From Leyella lascolaii (GTDB lineage: Bacteria > Bacteroidota > Bacteroidia > Bacteroidales > Bacteroidaceae): a stretch of 36,659 nucleotides of DNA. The stretch covers positions 539,728-576,386 of the forward strand of contig NZ_LT556050.1 of NCBI RefSeq assembly GCF_900079775.1, given 5' to 3'. The position numbers and the translations under genes are program-made. Each line of letters starts with the position of its first letter. Positions within the stretch are counted from its first letter, which is position 1. Under the pieces are notes generated by a model, which did not search any database, was not told where the DNA came from, and worked only from the letters and a program-made list of their open reading frames with translations. Below are positions 14,755 to 24,000 of the stretch, one piece after another.

Positions 14755-15738
14755 CTACTTCACTTTAAGTTCGTTGATAACCCCGGCTCTCACGATGTCC
14801 TCACTTTCCACGGTGAAGGTCTGGTGTCTGCCACCGCCTTTCTCGTGCATCTCCACCACCAGTACCTTGTCCGAGGGGATGGTGAATTTGTCGAAGACAA
14901 AAACGGTGCGCCCGTCCTTTTTTCCCGCGACGGACGTTACATAGTCGTAAGCACGCAGTGGGAATATCACCTGTTCCTGGATGGCGGTACGTTTCATCAG
15001 CTTCTTGTCCACAATTTTAAAAGTCACGAAATCCACCTCATAAGGCACGTTGGAGCGGTTCTTTATCTGTGTATGAAAATAAAGCAGGCCGTTGTGCGTA
15101 TAGAGTCCGCGGAGCAGGTACTGGATGCCGAACGCCTTGCACCCGATATGCTTGATGTGCCGTCTGTTGTCCTTGTGGATGGACTTCGAGATAAGGTGTA
15201 CCAATTTAGGCGATTCGCAGCCCAATTCCTTCAGGTAGATGTCAAGGGCGTTGTTGGGGCGGTTCACCTCACTTCCGTCATGAATGAAATCCTTCATCTC
15301 GATATTCAGCAGCAGCGGCTCTTCCGCATACTTCACATTGAAGGTGTAAAAACTTCCGCTTTCGGTAATCACGGACATGTTGGTCTCCTCACGGAAGTCC
15401 TTCACGGTGGCCTTTACACGGATGACATTCTCCGCACCGTCCGCCTTGCCTGCAATGAGGTTCGGAGAACCGAGGTCCACATAACGCACCGATGACGGGA
15501 AAATGATGTGCGTGGTCTTTCCATAGGTCACTTCCAGCCCGTATGGAGGTATCATCCTGTCAAAGGTGAGTTTACGGGTCAGACCGTGATAGAGGTCTCC
15601 GTCCTCCTCTTTTTGAGGATACACATCCTTGGCCAGTGTGATGGCATTGTTTACCGCCGCTACGCTGTCGGCTTCATTTTGGGCGAAAGCACCCACAGTG
15701 CCCCATGCAAGGGCAAGCATTACAAAAAACTTTTTCAT
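14755..15738 (-). CDS. traN: Conjugative transposon protein TraN (DUF4138, VirB9-like)
   Basis: A 327-residue exported protein with signal peptide MKKFFVMLALAWGTVGAFAQ. The mature protein has two beta-rich halves. The first contains THIIFPSSVRYVDLGSPNLI, a hallmark of the TraN/DUF4138 family and comparable with the VirB9 N-terminal domain. The second contains VDFVTFKIVDKK and DKVLVVEMHEKGGGRH. TraN is the proposed VirB9 counterpart of the outer-membrane core complex, working with TraM. The start is supported by CCATTAAAA plus 10 bases before the ATG. Confidence 0.9.
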   Translation of the reverse strand: MKKFFVMLALAWGTVGAFAQNEADSVAAVNNAITLAKDVYPQKEEDGDLYHGLTRKLTFDRMIPPYGLEVTYGKTTHIIFPSSVRYVDLGSPNLIAGKADGAENVIRVKATVKDFREETNMSVITESGSFYTFNVKYAEEPLLLNIEMKDFIHDGSEVNRPNNALDIYLKELGCESPKLVHLISKSIHKDNRRHIKHIGCKAFGIQYLLRGLYTHNGLLYFHTQIKNRSNVPYEVDFVTFKIVDKKLMKRTAIQEQVIFPLRAYDYVTSVAGKKDGRTVFVFDKFTIPSDKVLVVEMHEKGGGRHQTFTVESEDIVRAGVINELKVK

Positions 15739-15761
15739 GTCGATTGAATTTTAATGGATTG

Positions 15762-17030
15762 TTATTGATCGTTGTCTTGATAAAGCATCAGGGTATAGCC
15801 TGACTTGAGATGCACCTTCTCCTCACGCATCTTCCGGGATATATACTGCGAGACACCTTGTATGGCACCCTTTCCGAGTTCGGAAAGCAGCTGGTCGCCT
15901 GCCGACTGGTTGGTGATGGAGATGCTCGTGCCGAGATTCTGCCCCAGATTGGCGGCAACCTCCCTGACAGCGTTAGCCTCCATTGACCCCGGAATGAATA
16001 TGCCGCCCTGCCCGTCATTGTCATACACGGCAAGTTCCACGGGGATGATGATACCGCCATATTCCACCTGAAGGATATTGACGTGAAGCCTTTCACCCTG
16101 TATGCGCCCTTCTCCGGTAAGCAGGGAGTTTTTGGGCAGGATATGCTTCCCTACACGCATCGGCTCCAGCAGTCTCATCCTCACTCCCTGACCGCTGATG
16201 ACGGTCTGGTCCCCGTGGATGCAGGCCCGGATGGTATTCCTCACGTTTCTCTCTTCTTTATTACCGATTGGCGTGTGGAATCTTTCCGGTTGTGCCATTC
16301 CCGTAAGCTGTATAGAATCACTGACCGGTTGCGGCAACGATGATACCACCGGTGTGGAAACCAGTCCCACGGGAACGGCTTTCGCCTTTCCGTTCCGCCC
16401 GGGACTTTCATTATCGGAACGGCTGTCCGTATTCACACCGCCATTGCCCGGCATATACCTGGCCGCAAGCTCATAGGATTTTTCCAAGAGAGCCACCTGC
16501 TCCTCGTAACCCGGCTGCGCGTTCTGTGTGGCGACCGCCTGCTTGAGTTGTTCCACCTCGGCTTTCAAAGCCTCCTTCTCCGGATCTTCCTGAGGCGACT
16601 CGTAAAAGTTGCCGAGCGTCCTGTTGATGTCATTGTAGGCGGAGACGGATGAAGAACAGGCTTCATTCCTTCTGTCACCTTCACGTGAACTGCCATCCTT
16701 GGCATCCGCATCCGGTGACAATTCCACGACAGTCCCGGAGTTCCCATCTGCCATCTCGGAGAAATCCTCCAGCGTACGCAGTTTTTCCGTCTGTTTGCGT
16801 TTCATGTCAGCCTGCTCATAGGCGGCAATCTTGTCCCCTTCTATGCCCGCTCCCCTCGGATCGGGAAGCTCGGTGTTGAATCCCGCATTTTTTTCCTCTT
16901 TCCTTTTTTCCTCTTCGGACGGTGCGAAAATGAGCCACATCGCCCCGAGGAACAGGAGGAACATCCCGGCAAAAACCAGGTATTTCCTGATTTCCAGCCT
17001 CTGTTTCAATTTATTGACATCATTACCCAT
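15762..17030 (-). CDS. traM: Conjugative transposon protein TraM (VirB10-like)
   Basis: A 422-residue inner-membrane protein: a short cytoplasmic N-terminus, one membrane helix near residues 17-36 (YLVFAGMFLLFLGAMWLIFA), then a long periplasmic linker with a coiled-coil-like stretch (KEALKAEVEQLKQAVATQNA). The C-terminal domain, from about residue 265, has IRACIHGDQTVISGQGVRMR and LPKNSLLTGEGRIQGERLHV, the VirB10/TrbI-like fold. It should span the periplasm and connect inner and outer membrane parts of the channel. Its start overlaps the traL end by 8 bases. Confidence 0.9.
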   Translation of the reverse strand: MGNDVNKLKQRLEIRKYLVFAGMFLLFLGAMWLIFAPSEEEKRKEEKNAGFNTELPDPRGAGIEGDKIAAYEQADMKRKQTEKLRTLEDFSEMADGNSGTVVELSPDADAKDGSSREGDRRNEACSSSVSAYNDINRTLGNFYESPQEDPEKEALKAEVEQLKQAVATQNAQPGYEEQVALLEKSYELAARYMPGNGGVNTDSRSDNESPGRNGKAKAVPVGLVSTPVVSSLPQPVSDSIQLTGMAQPERFHTPIGNKEERNVRNTIRACIHGDQTVISGQGVRMRLLEPMRVGKHILPKNSLLTGEGRIQGERLHVNILQVEYGGIIIPVELAVYDNDGQGGIFIPGSMEANAVREVAANLGQNLGTSISITNQSAGDQLLSELGKGAIQGVSQYISRKMREEKVHLKSGYTLMLYQDNDQ

Positions 17031-17328
17031 TTTCTTTCTGATTGAATCGGTTAAAAAACTCTTCCATTTCCTGCACCCTTTTATCCGGGAGTGTATCGGC
17101 AGGAACGATATCCGGAATTTCCATCGGGGGTATCTCTATGATTTCCGGCCGTACATCCTCCCGTCCGATGTCATGGATGGCACGGAAAATCATATAGAAA
17201 TTTCCGATGGCAAACAGGGCAGCCAGCACGACAATTGCCGGCACTCTCTTTTCCGGGCTAAGCCCGGAACACAGCTTCCGCAGCTTTTCTTCCACGGATT
17301 CCTTGATTTTTACAAACATCTTTTTCAT
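17023..17328 (-). CDS. traL: Conjugative transposon protein TraL (DUF3989)
   Basis: A 101-residue protein with a basic N-terminus (MKKMFVKIKESVEEKLRKLC), one membrane helix near residues 31-50 (PAIVVLAALFAIGNFYMIFR) and a proline-rich acidic periplasmic tail (IIEIPPMEIPDIVPADTLPD). This is the DUF3989 pattern of CTnDOT TraL. The start is preceded by CCGTTAAAA plus 10 bases, a variant of the element's start motif. It overlaps traM by 8 bases, consistent with joint assembly into the channel. Confidence 0.85.
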   Translation of the reverse strand: MKKMFVKIKESVEEKLRKLCSGLSPEKRVPAIVVLAALFAIGNFYMIFRAIHDIGREDVRPEIIEIPPMEIPDIVPADTLPDKRVQEMEEFFNRFNQKENG

Positions 17329-17340
17329 ACATTCTGAATT

Positions 17341-17964
17341 TTAACGGTCATACACTCTTATATCCCTGTTCTCCACCACACGGAAGGCTTCGAGGATGAA
17401 GCCGTGCGGATTATTGTCGCTACGGGTGGAGTTCAGCAGCCTGCCCCGCGTGACGAGGCTGCGCTCGGTCACGCTCTTCTCCCTGATAATGGAAAGCTTC
17501 GCGTAGGTCACGACCTCATACGGATAGGTATGGAAATCGCACTTGACGCTGTCAATCCCTACACGCTGGTTCACGTTACCGGAAATTATCCGGTTGTAAT
17601 ATCCCTGCTCTGCCAGATCCACATAATGGGCATAGGCGGAACGGTCACTGAGGAACATGGCCCTCCGGATATTGCCTTCAATCGCATTCTTGTCAGGCGA
17701 GAGCGTAAAGAACAGTTCGTGGAACCGTCTGACATGCTCCCTTGCCTCTACCGGGCGGTTCTGCTCCAGGTCTTGTGAAAGGGCCAGCATCAGTGACTTG
17801 CCTTCATCCAGCACATAGATCTTCTCCCGTTGCGCTTCCGCGAAGCTGTAAGCCTTCCATACGGAAAATCCCACAAGCAGGGTGCATACACACAGATAGA
17901 CGATTCCGAACAGACGCAGGTGTCGGAAGCTGGTCTCGATATTTTTCAATGATTTGAATTCCAT
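17341..17964 (-). CDS. traK: Conjugative transposon protein TraK (VirB8-like)
   Basis: A 207-residue protein with an N-terminal cytoplasmic segment, one membrane helix near residues 18-36 (LFGIVYLCVCTLLVGFSVWK) and a periplasmic domain with SLMLALSQDLEQNRPVEARE and GNVNQRVGIDSVKCDFHTYP. Size and topology fit TraK, thought to be the VirB8 counterpart that helps assemble the channel. TATAAAA lies about 10 bases before the ATG. It follows traJ closely in the operon. Confidence 0.88.
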   Translation of the reverse strand: MEFKSLKNIETSFRHLRLFGIVYLCVCTLLVGFSVWKAYSFAEAQREKIYVLDEGKSLMLALSQDLEQNRPVEAREHVRRFHELFFTLSPDKNAIEGNIRRAMFLSDRSAYAHYVDLAEQGYYNRIISGNVNQRVGIDSVKCDFHTYPYEVVTYAKLSIIREKSVTERSLVTRGRLLNSTRSDNNPHGFILEAFRVVENRDIRVYDR

Positions 17965-17987
17965 TCTGTAAATGTTTTATACTGTTA

Positions 17988-18992
17988 TTACTTGATAAGC
18001 CTGCCGGCAATGTTTCCCACCGCCGCTCCGGCAGTCCCGGCCACCACGGAGCCTGTCTTGGATGCCGCCTGGTTCACGTTCTTTCCATAATTGCCCGCAC
18101 CGCCTCCGGCCTGCACAATCCAGTTCGATACGGTCGGGATGGTGAAATACCCGATGATGCCGATAATGAGGAAAGTGATGTAAACCCCGTTTGAGCTGTC
18201 GGGGATGAAATCCGGGTCGGAAAGCTGTTCGATGTCCCTCTGCAGCATCAATACCTGGATTCTCGCCAGCACGCTGCTGAACAGGTCGCTTACGGGAAGC
18301 CACAGGTAGATACTGATGTAGCGGACGAACCACTGGCTGAGAGAAGCCTGGAAACCGTCCCAGCAGGAGATGGCAAAGGAAACGGGACCGAGTATCGAAA
18401 GCACGATCAGGAAGAATGTCCTCAGCGTGTCGATGACCAGCGCCGCCGCATTGAACAGGAGTTCCAGCAGTTCGCGGAAGAAATTCTGCACGGCTCTTTT
18501 CATGTTGTACATGGCACGGTCCACATACATTCCGCAAGCTTCTATAGCGTCAAACGCGCCCAGCTCGTCCAGCCTGTTGTCAAAAGTCTCCTTGTCGACC
18601 AGATAGGCTGTCTCGGGATTCCGTTTCATCGCCTCAGTCTCCAGCTTGTCCTTCTGCGCCCTGTACTCGTTCATGTCAAAGGTCTGCGACTCCAATATGG
18701 TATGGGTCCCTTTCACGACGGGCGAGAGGATGCTGTTCAGCGTACCCAGAACGAGTGTCGGAAAGAACATGATACAAAGCCCCAAGGCGAACGGACGCAA
18801 AAGTGGAAAGACATCCACAGGCTCGGCACGGGCCAGAGCCTGCCATACACGATACGCCACATAGAAAAGCGCTCCCAAACCGGCAAGGCCTCTTGCCACA
18901 CCGGTCATCTTTGAGCAGAGCGGCATCATTTCCACATACAGATTCTGTAAAATCTGATGCAGGTTGTCAAAATCTATAGCCAACAATAACAT
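17988..18992 (-). CDS. traJ: Conjugative transposon protein TraJ (VirB6-like)
   Basis: A 334-residue polytopic inner-membrane protein. Hydrophobic helices occur at GLAGLGALFYVAYRVWQALA, FALGLCIMFFPTLVLG, FFLIVLSILGPVSFAIS and YITFLIIGIIGYFTIPTVSN. The ending is glycine- and alanine-rich (GSVVAGTAGAAVGNIAGRLI). Conserved TraJ features include the pattern DGFQASLSQWFVRYISIYLW. It probably forms the inner-membrane translocation platform, like VirB6. The start (MLLLAIDFDNLHQILQNLYV) is typical of the family. Confidence 0.92.
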   Translation of the reverse strand: MLLLAIDFDNLHQILQNLYVEMMPLCSKMTGVARGLAGLGALFYVAYRVWQALARAEPVDVFPLLRPFALGLCIMFFPTLVLGTLNSILSPVVKGTHTILESQTFDMNEYRAQKDKLETEAMKRNPETAYLVDKETFDNRLDELGAFDAIEACGMYVDRAMYNMKRAVQNFFRELLELLFNAAALVIDTLRTFFLIVLSILGPVSFAISCWDGFQASLSQWFVRYISIYLWLPVSDLFSSVLARIQVLMLQRDIEQLSDPDFIPDSSNGVYITFLIIGIIGYFTIPTVSNWIVQAGGGAGNYGKNVNQAASKTGSVVAGTAGAAVGNIAGRLIK

Positions 18993-19014
18993 AATGAAAG
19001 CGGATTAGGAATAA

Positions 19015-19644
19015 TTACCAATAACGTTCGTTCGGTGAGCCGTAGAGTGCCATCACGCGGTCCAGGTCGTTCCGTTTCTTGGCGCGCAGGTAGGACACCC
19101 CGATGTTCTTGTTGGTGTAATACTGCACCAGGCTACGGTTTTGCAGCATGTCGTTGTAGCAGCGGTCGATAATGTCCATACGTTCCTTGTCGTTCATCGA
19201 AAGGCCGTTCTCGTTGACCACCGTCTTCAGGTCGTTCAGCAGGTGGGCACTTTCTTCCAGCAGTTTGGTGTACCCAAGGGCAATGGCACTCAGTTCTTCC
19301 GGTGTAAAATACGGATCGCTGAGCATACGCTCGAAGTTGGTGACATAGATGTCCGTGATATCTCCCACCATCAGGACGGTCTGCTGGACTTTGCGGGCAT
19401 CCCGGACAAGGTTCTTGACCTTGCGCAATCCGTCGTAATACTCCTTGCCCTGCTTGTAGATTTTTACAGTCTCCTGAAAATTATTCGCCATATTAGTGGC
19501 TGTGGAGGACGTGTGAACAATGTTCTTGGCGGCATTGATGATGCCCTGTGCTAGATTGCCCGGGTCGCTCACGACCCATTGTGCTTTTGCTGTGAGGCTG
19601 GCAAGGAAGCAGCCCATGCACAGCATGAGAATTTTCTTTTTCAT
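19015..19644 (-). CDS. traI: Conjugative transposon protein TraI (DUF4141)
   Basis: A 209-residue exported protein: signal peptide MKKKILMLCMGCFLASLTAK, then the characteristic QWVVSDPGNLAQGIINAAKN of DUF4141. The remainder is long amphipathic helices (NNFQETVKIYKQGKEYYDGL, ESAHLLNDLKTVVNENGL), like a VirB5-type periplasmic or pilus-tip protein. The start is supported by TTCACCATTAAAA plus 10 bases. It follows the 349-residue gene in the operon. Confidence 0.9.
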   Translation of the reverse strand: MKKKILMLCMGCFLASLTAKAQWVVSDPGNLAQGIINAAKNIVHTSSTATNMANNFQETVKIYKQGKEYYDGLRKVKNLVRDARKVQQTVLMVGDITDIYVTNFERMLSDPYFTPEELSAIALGYTKLLEESAHLLNDLKTVVNENGLSMNDKERMDIIDRCYNDMLQNRSLVQYYTNKNIGVSYLRAKKRNDLDRVMALYGSPNERYW

Positions 19645-19684
19645 GATGTTTCTGTTTTAATGGTGAATAAAAATCTGTTGAAAG

Positions 19685-20734
19685 TCAAAGTCCCATTTTT
19701 CGCCCTTTGGACGGCGGATTACGGAGGATAGGCTTGTGCACCGGTCTCGGACGGTCTACCTCTGCCACTTTTTCTTTCCCGTGTCTGAGGGATGCGAAGA
19801 ATTCGTCAGCATAAGGTCTGCGGCTGGTAACCCGGACTAATCTGTTATCCAGTTCTTTGTAGGCTTTCTGTGCCTGACGGGATTGTTCTTCCGGGGCTGC
19901 GGTCTTGTCAATACCGTATTTGACCAGAAAATCCGGTTGCACATTGATAAGGTCGTTTGAAGCATCCGGTGACACGGCGATACGCCCCAATTTGTCAAGC
20001 TCCCGGTCAAGTCCCTCAAGATAGAAGTCCGGCAGACGGACTCCGGGGATATTCTCGACCGCCTTTTCAGCCGCCGCGCACATCTCGGCTTCTATACGGG
20101 GAATGTTCATCCTGACATCAGGCTCAATGCAGCAGTCATCCCTGTCCATCAGATAGCTTTCGAGCCATTCATAGGTACTGCATTTGTCCTCAATGCCATA
20201 GCGCAGCTTGACGTAGGTCGATGGCACCATGCTGTATGAGGCGAGTTCGCATAGTTCAGATACATCCCGGCTCTTTCTCTGGAAGTCCAATATTCTTATT
20301 GCGGATATTACTTCACTATGTGGCGGGCGTTCAATTCTATTCATCGGATATTTCGTACATCCCCAATCACGCATAATGGTGTACATTGCGAACAAACCAT
20401 GCACTGATGTGGCTTCCCATGGTGGGATATCCGTCAGTTGAGAGCCGTGTTTCGCCATAAATGGAGTATCCGTCAATACATCCATCATATCTACGGATTC
20501 CTTGTTCATCGTTGATATGGGAGAATCGAAGGGTTCGGATTTCGCTATCAGCAGGGCGATCTGTTCAATAGCTTTTTCCGAATGACTGTACTCCCGGATA
20601 AGCTTTGCAAGTTCCCCGTGATTGTACACACCGGCAAGACGTTTGGCTTTTTGAGCAATCTCCTGCAATTCCCGGTGGTCCGGTTCCCGGAAGCGACCGA
20701 CAATCCGATGTCTTATCCATTCGGTAAATTTCAT
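19685..20734 (-). CDS. Unrecognised 349-residue protein in the traH position
   Basis: It lies between traG and traI, where CTnDOT has traH, but I do not recognise the sequence. It is hydrophilic, without signal peptide or membrane helix, so it is probably cytoplasmic. The N-terminal 40 residues are basic (FTEWIRHRIVGRFREPDHRE). The middle is cysteine-containing (RDDCCIEPDVRMNIPRIEAE), and the C-terminus is Arg/Pro-rich (VDRPRPVHKPILRNPPSKGR). It is separated by 21 bases from traG and 40 bases from traI, so it is co-transcribed. It may be an accessory to the TraG ATPase or an insertion in the operon. Confidence 0.75.
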   Translation of the reverse strand: MKFTEWIRHRIVGRFREPDHRELQEIAQKAKRLAGVYNHGELAKLIREYSHSEKAIEQIALLIAKSEPFDSPISTMNKESVDMMDVLTDTPFMAKHGSQLTDIPPWEATSVHGLFAMYTIMRDWGCTKYPMNRIERPPHSEVISAIRILDFQRKSRDVSELCELASYSMVPSTYVKLRYGIEDKCSTYEWLESYLMDRDDCCIEPDVRMNIPRIEAEMCAAAEKAVENIPGVRLPDFYLEGLDRELDKLGRIAVSPDASNDLINVQPDFLVKYGIDKTAAPEEQSRQAQKAYKELDNRLVRVTSRRPYADEFFASLRHGKEKVAEVDRPRPVHKPILRNPPSKGRKMGL

Positions 20735-20755
20735 GTCTTTCTTGATTTTTGAATG

Positions 20756-23257
20756 TTACTTACTGTTACGTTTGCTCTCTGCGAGCTGCCTTATTGCAAG
20801 CTCTATGTTGCCGCCGAGTTTGTCCGTAAGGCGCATGAGTTCCAGTTTTTCCGTTTCTTCAGTGGTGTAGCACATATATTCTTCAAGCGACACCTCGGTG
20901 GCATAGACTGCTGACTGTGAGCCTCCAAGACCAATCCACACTTCCTTGTACTTTCGGGAAGGATTGTTTGCCATGTTGATGGAAAGTATCTGCGCCCGCT
21001 CCTTGTCGGTCAGACCGAGCAACGCTTGGATCTCATCGAACTTGTTCATATACTTGCGCTGGTCAAGGAGAATCTTACAGTCACTATTATTAATGATGGT
21101 ACCCTTGACAATCGGGGAAGAAATGATGTCCTCCACTTCCTGGGTCACGACCACGGCCTCACCGAAAAACTTTCTGACGGTCTTGAAGAGGTACCGAAGA
21201 TATTCCGCCATACCCTCCTTGCTAATGGCTTTCCAGGCTTCTTCCAATAATATCATCTTGCGGATTCCTTTCAACTTTCTCATTTTGTTGATGAAGGTTT
21301 CCATGATGATAATGGTGACTATCGGGAAGAGTACTTTATTGTCCTTGATATTGTCCAATTCAAAAACTATGAAGCGTTTACTCTGTAAATCAAGCTGTTT
21401 GTCAGAGTTAAGCAGGTAGTCATACTCGCCACCTTTGTAGTAAGGCTCCAATACATTGAGGAATCCCCATACGTCAAAATCCTTCTCACGGGTTCGCTTC
21501 TCTTTTAGGATATCCTGATACTCGTCACGGATAAACTCATAGAAGGTATTGAAGGAGGGTTTTATGCTGCTGTCCCTGCGGATTTTCTCCAGAAAGAGAT
21601 TGACCGCATTGGATAGCGCCACCTCCTCGGCACGTGTCGGCGGCTCGTCGTCACGCTTCCACAGGGTAAGGATAAGCGTCTTGACGGATTCTTTCTTCTC
21701 GATATCGAAAATCCCGTCTTCCACGTAAAAAGGATTGAAAGCTATCGGATCTTTTTCTTCATAAGTAAAATAAATCCCGTCCTCGCCGTGTGTCCTGGCA
21801 TGGATAAGGCTGCACAGTCCCTGATAGGAGTTTCCGGTATCCACCAACAGCACATGCGCACCCTGCTCGTAATACTGGCGTACCATGTGGTTGGTGAAAA
21901 AAGATTTCCCGCTGCCCGAAGGTCCGAGGATGAATTTGTTCCGGTTCGTGATTGTGCCGTTCTTCATCGGCAGGTCGGAAATATCCAGATGGACGGGTTT
22001 TCCGGTCAGGCGGTCCACCATACGGATGCCAAACGGGGAGAGCGAGTCCTTGTAGGAGGTTTCCCCGATGAACAGGCACAGGGCCTGCTCGATAAAGGTG
22101 TGGAAACTCTCCTCGGACGGGAAATCTCCGGCATTGCCGGGTATTGCCGCCCAGAAGAGGGTCGGCACATCCACCGTGTTGTGGCGCGGTTTGGCTTCCA
22201 TCAACGCCAGCTGGCTGCCCACATCGTTCTTGATGCGCTTCAACTTTTCCCGGTCATCGCTCCATGCCATGACATTGCAGTGCGCACGGATGGAAACCAG
22301 CCCTTTGCTGTGTGCCTCGTTCAGGTACTCCTCAATCCATTCGCGGTTGATCTGGTTGGAACGGCTGTAACGGGAAAGCGAGTGCATGTTCCGTGCGGTC
22401 TGCTCGAATTTCCTGAGAATTTCAGCCGAATCATCAATGAAGAGATACTGGTTCACCACATGGTTGCAGGTAAGCAGGATGCCTATCGGTGCGGCAAAGG
22501 ACAGCCGGCAGTCGCTCCGGTCTGTCGAGAGCCTTTCATACCGGCAATCGGTTGACACGTTCGACGGCAGGTCTTCCGGATCGGAAAGCGTATGAAGGCA
22601 CAGGTAGTTGTCGCCCACCTTCATTTCTCCGGCACCGAGTGACAGATCCTGCAAGCAGGTAGCATCTTCCTGCGACATGGAAAAATACTTCTCGATGATG
22701 CCGGCGGAATTGTTGCTCCCGATGATCTCCTCATCCGTCAGGCGGATGATACGTAGCAGGCCGCTGTCGTTTACGATGCGTTCGAATTGTCCGCAGCACT
22801 CCATGAACCGGGTGACGGTTTCCTTGTCCTGCATTTCCTTGGGGATAATGAATCCCCTTGTAAGTGCATTGAAACTGCTGGTTGTCCGGCTGTGTTCCTT
22901 CGTGGTTTTCGTAAGGAACAGGTAACAGGTATGCTGCAAATACGGCCGCTCGTTGAAATGGCGTTCGAAACTGCGGCTCAGAAAGCTCAGGTCTTCCTTG
23001 CAGATATCCGGCTTATATCCCTCTTCGATGAAGAAGTCCTGCTTGTGTACGATGCTGTAGTTCGGCAAGACCTTTACCGCTTTTGCCCAGGTGGAGTGCA
23101 TGGACTCGTACTCGGCACGTGTCAGCGTGAACAGTTCCGGCAGTTCCACCCGGTATGCCACGGTGATGTCCGCATCCTTGCTGATGATGCAGCCGTTCTC
23201 CACGGCCAACAGCGGAAACTTGCTTTCCAGCGTGGCTGTTTTCATTACGTTTTTCAT
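20756..23257 (-). CDS. traG: Conjugation ATPase TraG (VirB4 family)
   Basis: An 833-residue cytoplasmic or membrane-associated ATPase that powers channel assembly and transport. The N-terminal domain corresponds to the TraG N-terminal family (LLAVENGCIISKDADITVAY). Walker A GPSGSGKSFF is near residues 441-450, followed by VLLVDTGNSYQGLC. Walker B is RKMILLEEAWKAI near 669, and the VirB4-type VVVTQEVEDIISSP follows. I keep the start at 23257 because CCATTAAAA plus 10 bases precedes it; that motif lies inside the end of traF, whose stop overlaps the ATG by 4 bases (ATGA). Confidence 0.95.
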   Translation of the reverse strand: MKNVMKTATLESKFPLLAVENGCIISKDADITVAYRVELPELFTLTRAEYESMHSTWAKAVKVLPNYSIVHKQDFFIEEGYKPDICKEDLSFLSRSFERHFNERPYLQHTCYLFLTKTTKEHSRTTSSFNALTRGFIIPKEMQDKETVTRFMECCGQFERIVNDSGLLRIIRLTDEEIIGSNNSAGIIEKYFSMSQEDATCLQDLSLGAGEMKVGDNYLCLHTLSDPEDLPSNVSTDCRYERLSTDRSDCRLSFAAPIGILLTCNHVVNQYLFIDDSAEILRKFEQTARNMHSLSRYSRSNQINREWIEEYLNEAHSKGLVSIRAHCNVMAWSDDREKLKRIKNDVGSQLALMEAKPRHNTVDVPTLFWAAIPGNAGDFPSEESFHTFIEQALCLFIGETSYKDSLSPFGIRMVDRLTGKPVHLDISDLPMKNGTITNRNKFILGPSGSGKSFFTNHMVRQYYEQGAHVLLVDTGNSYQGLCSLIHARTHGEDGIYFTYEEKDPIAFNPFYVEDGIFDIEKKESVKTLILTLWKRDDEPPTRAEEVALSNAVNLFLEKIRRDSSIKPSFNTFYEFIRDEYQDILKEKRTREKDFDVWGFLNVLEPYYKGGEYDYLLNSDKQLDLQSKRFIVFELDNIKDNKVLFPIVTIIIMETFINKMRKLKGIRKMILLEEAWKAISKEGMAEYLRYLFKTVRKFFGEAVVVTQEVEDIISSPIVKGTIINNSDCKILLDQRKYMNKFDEIQALLGLTDKERAQILSINMANNPSRKYKEVWIGLGGSQSAVYATEVSLEEYMCYTTEETEKLELMRLTDKLGGNIELAIRQLAESKRNSK

Positions 23258-23586
23258 GCTTTTCTGTTTTTAATGGTTGGAGAAAACAACCGGAGGAACT
23301 TTCTCCGGCTGATGATGTAGCGGGGATGGCTGCGCAGCGCATGGAGTTTCATAAGGCCCCATTCACCGTATTTCGAATTCATCCTGAAAGTGCCCCAGAC
23401 CAGCACCGATGCGGAAACGACCCCGAAACCGATGCAGACCCACTGGTCGATACCTGCCATGTACATGACGACGAAGATTACGAACAACGCGAGCAATCCT
23501 CCCGCAAAGATGAACAGGTACTGGCTCTTGAGTCCCTTGAACTCCGGGCTGCGCCCAATCCCCTTGTTGACATTGAATTCCGCCAT
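23254..23586 (-). CDS. traF: Conjugative transposon protein TraF (DUF4133, VirB3-like)
   Basis: A 110-residue protein beginning MAEFNVNKGIGRSPEFKGLK, the family's standard N-terminus, so I start at 23586 and not at the upstream in-frame ATG at 23625 inside traE. Two membrane helices follow (LFIFAGGLLALFVIFVVMYM and VCIGFGVVSASVLVWG). It matches DUF4133, the VirB3 counterpart that works with TraG. It begins 1 base after the traE stop and overlaps traG by 4 bases. Confidence 0.92.
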   Translation of the reverse strand: MAEFNVNKGIGRSPEFKGLKSQYLFIFAGGLLALFVIFVVMYMAGIDQWVCIGFGVVSASVLVWGTFRMNSKYGEWGLMKLHALRSHPRYIISRRKFLRLFSPTIKNRKA

Positions 23587-23587
23587 A

Positions 23588-23884
23588 TTACAGGAAGAAT
23601 GAGCGTAAGATGGTGGCAGCGACAATCAGGAAGATACACGCACCGAACCAGCTGGCGGCAGTCTTTGAGGTGTCCGGGTCGCCTGACGAGAACTTGGAAT
23701 AGACTTTCACGCCTCCGATAAGGCCGATAACGGCACCGATGGCGTAAATCAGCTTGGTGCCGGGATCGAAATACGAAGTGACCATATTGGTAGCTTCCGT
23801 AATTCCACCGATACCGTTGCCCTGGGCGGATGCCCCCATTGAAACCAGCAGCGTCATGGCTGCCAAAAAGAATCTTTTTTTCAT
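23588..23884 (-). CDS. traE: Conjugative transposon protein TraE (DUF4134, pilin-like)
   Basis: A 98-residue small membrane protein: signal peptide MKKRFFLAAMTLLVSMGASA, then two helices (TKLIYAIGAVIGLIGGVKVY and WFGACIFLIVAATILRSFF) joined by a short polar loop (SKFSSGDPDTSKT). This is the DUF4134 pattern, resembling VirB2-type pilin precursors. It is the first gene of the traE-to-lysozyme operon. The start follows CCAATTAAAA plus 10 bases. The phased repeat at 23973-24000 lies about 90 bases upstream and may carry the operon's control site. Confidence 0.92.
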   Translation of the reverse strand: MKKRFFLAAMTLLVSMGASAQGNGIGGITEATNMVTSYFDPGTKLIYAIGAVIGLIGGVKVYSKFSSGDPDTSKTAASWFGACIFLIVAATILRSFFL

Positions 23885-23972
23885 GTGTCGAAACTTTTAA
23901 TTGGTGAAACAAAAAATGATTTCGACTGCGAATATATAATGCTTAATTTATTGATTTACAGACTATACGATA

Positions 23973-24000
23973 TGTGACACCGTATGACATCACGTTACAT
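23973..24000. promoter_or_regulatory. Phased repeat / probable regulator site, copy 1 (traE side)
   Basis: A 28-base segment identical at 24 positions to 26994-27021. It contains TGACA at 23975, TGACA at 23985 and TTACA at 23995, spaced exactly 10 bases, one helical turn. It lies 89 bases before the traE start, at the 5' edge of the gene relic. A possible - strand -7 box, TATATTCG, is nearer traE (about 23930-23937). It looks like a multimeric DNA-binding protein site shared by the two transfer control regions. Confidence 0.6.
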
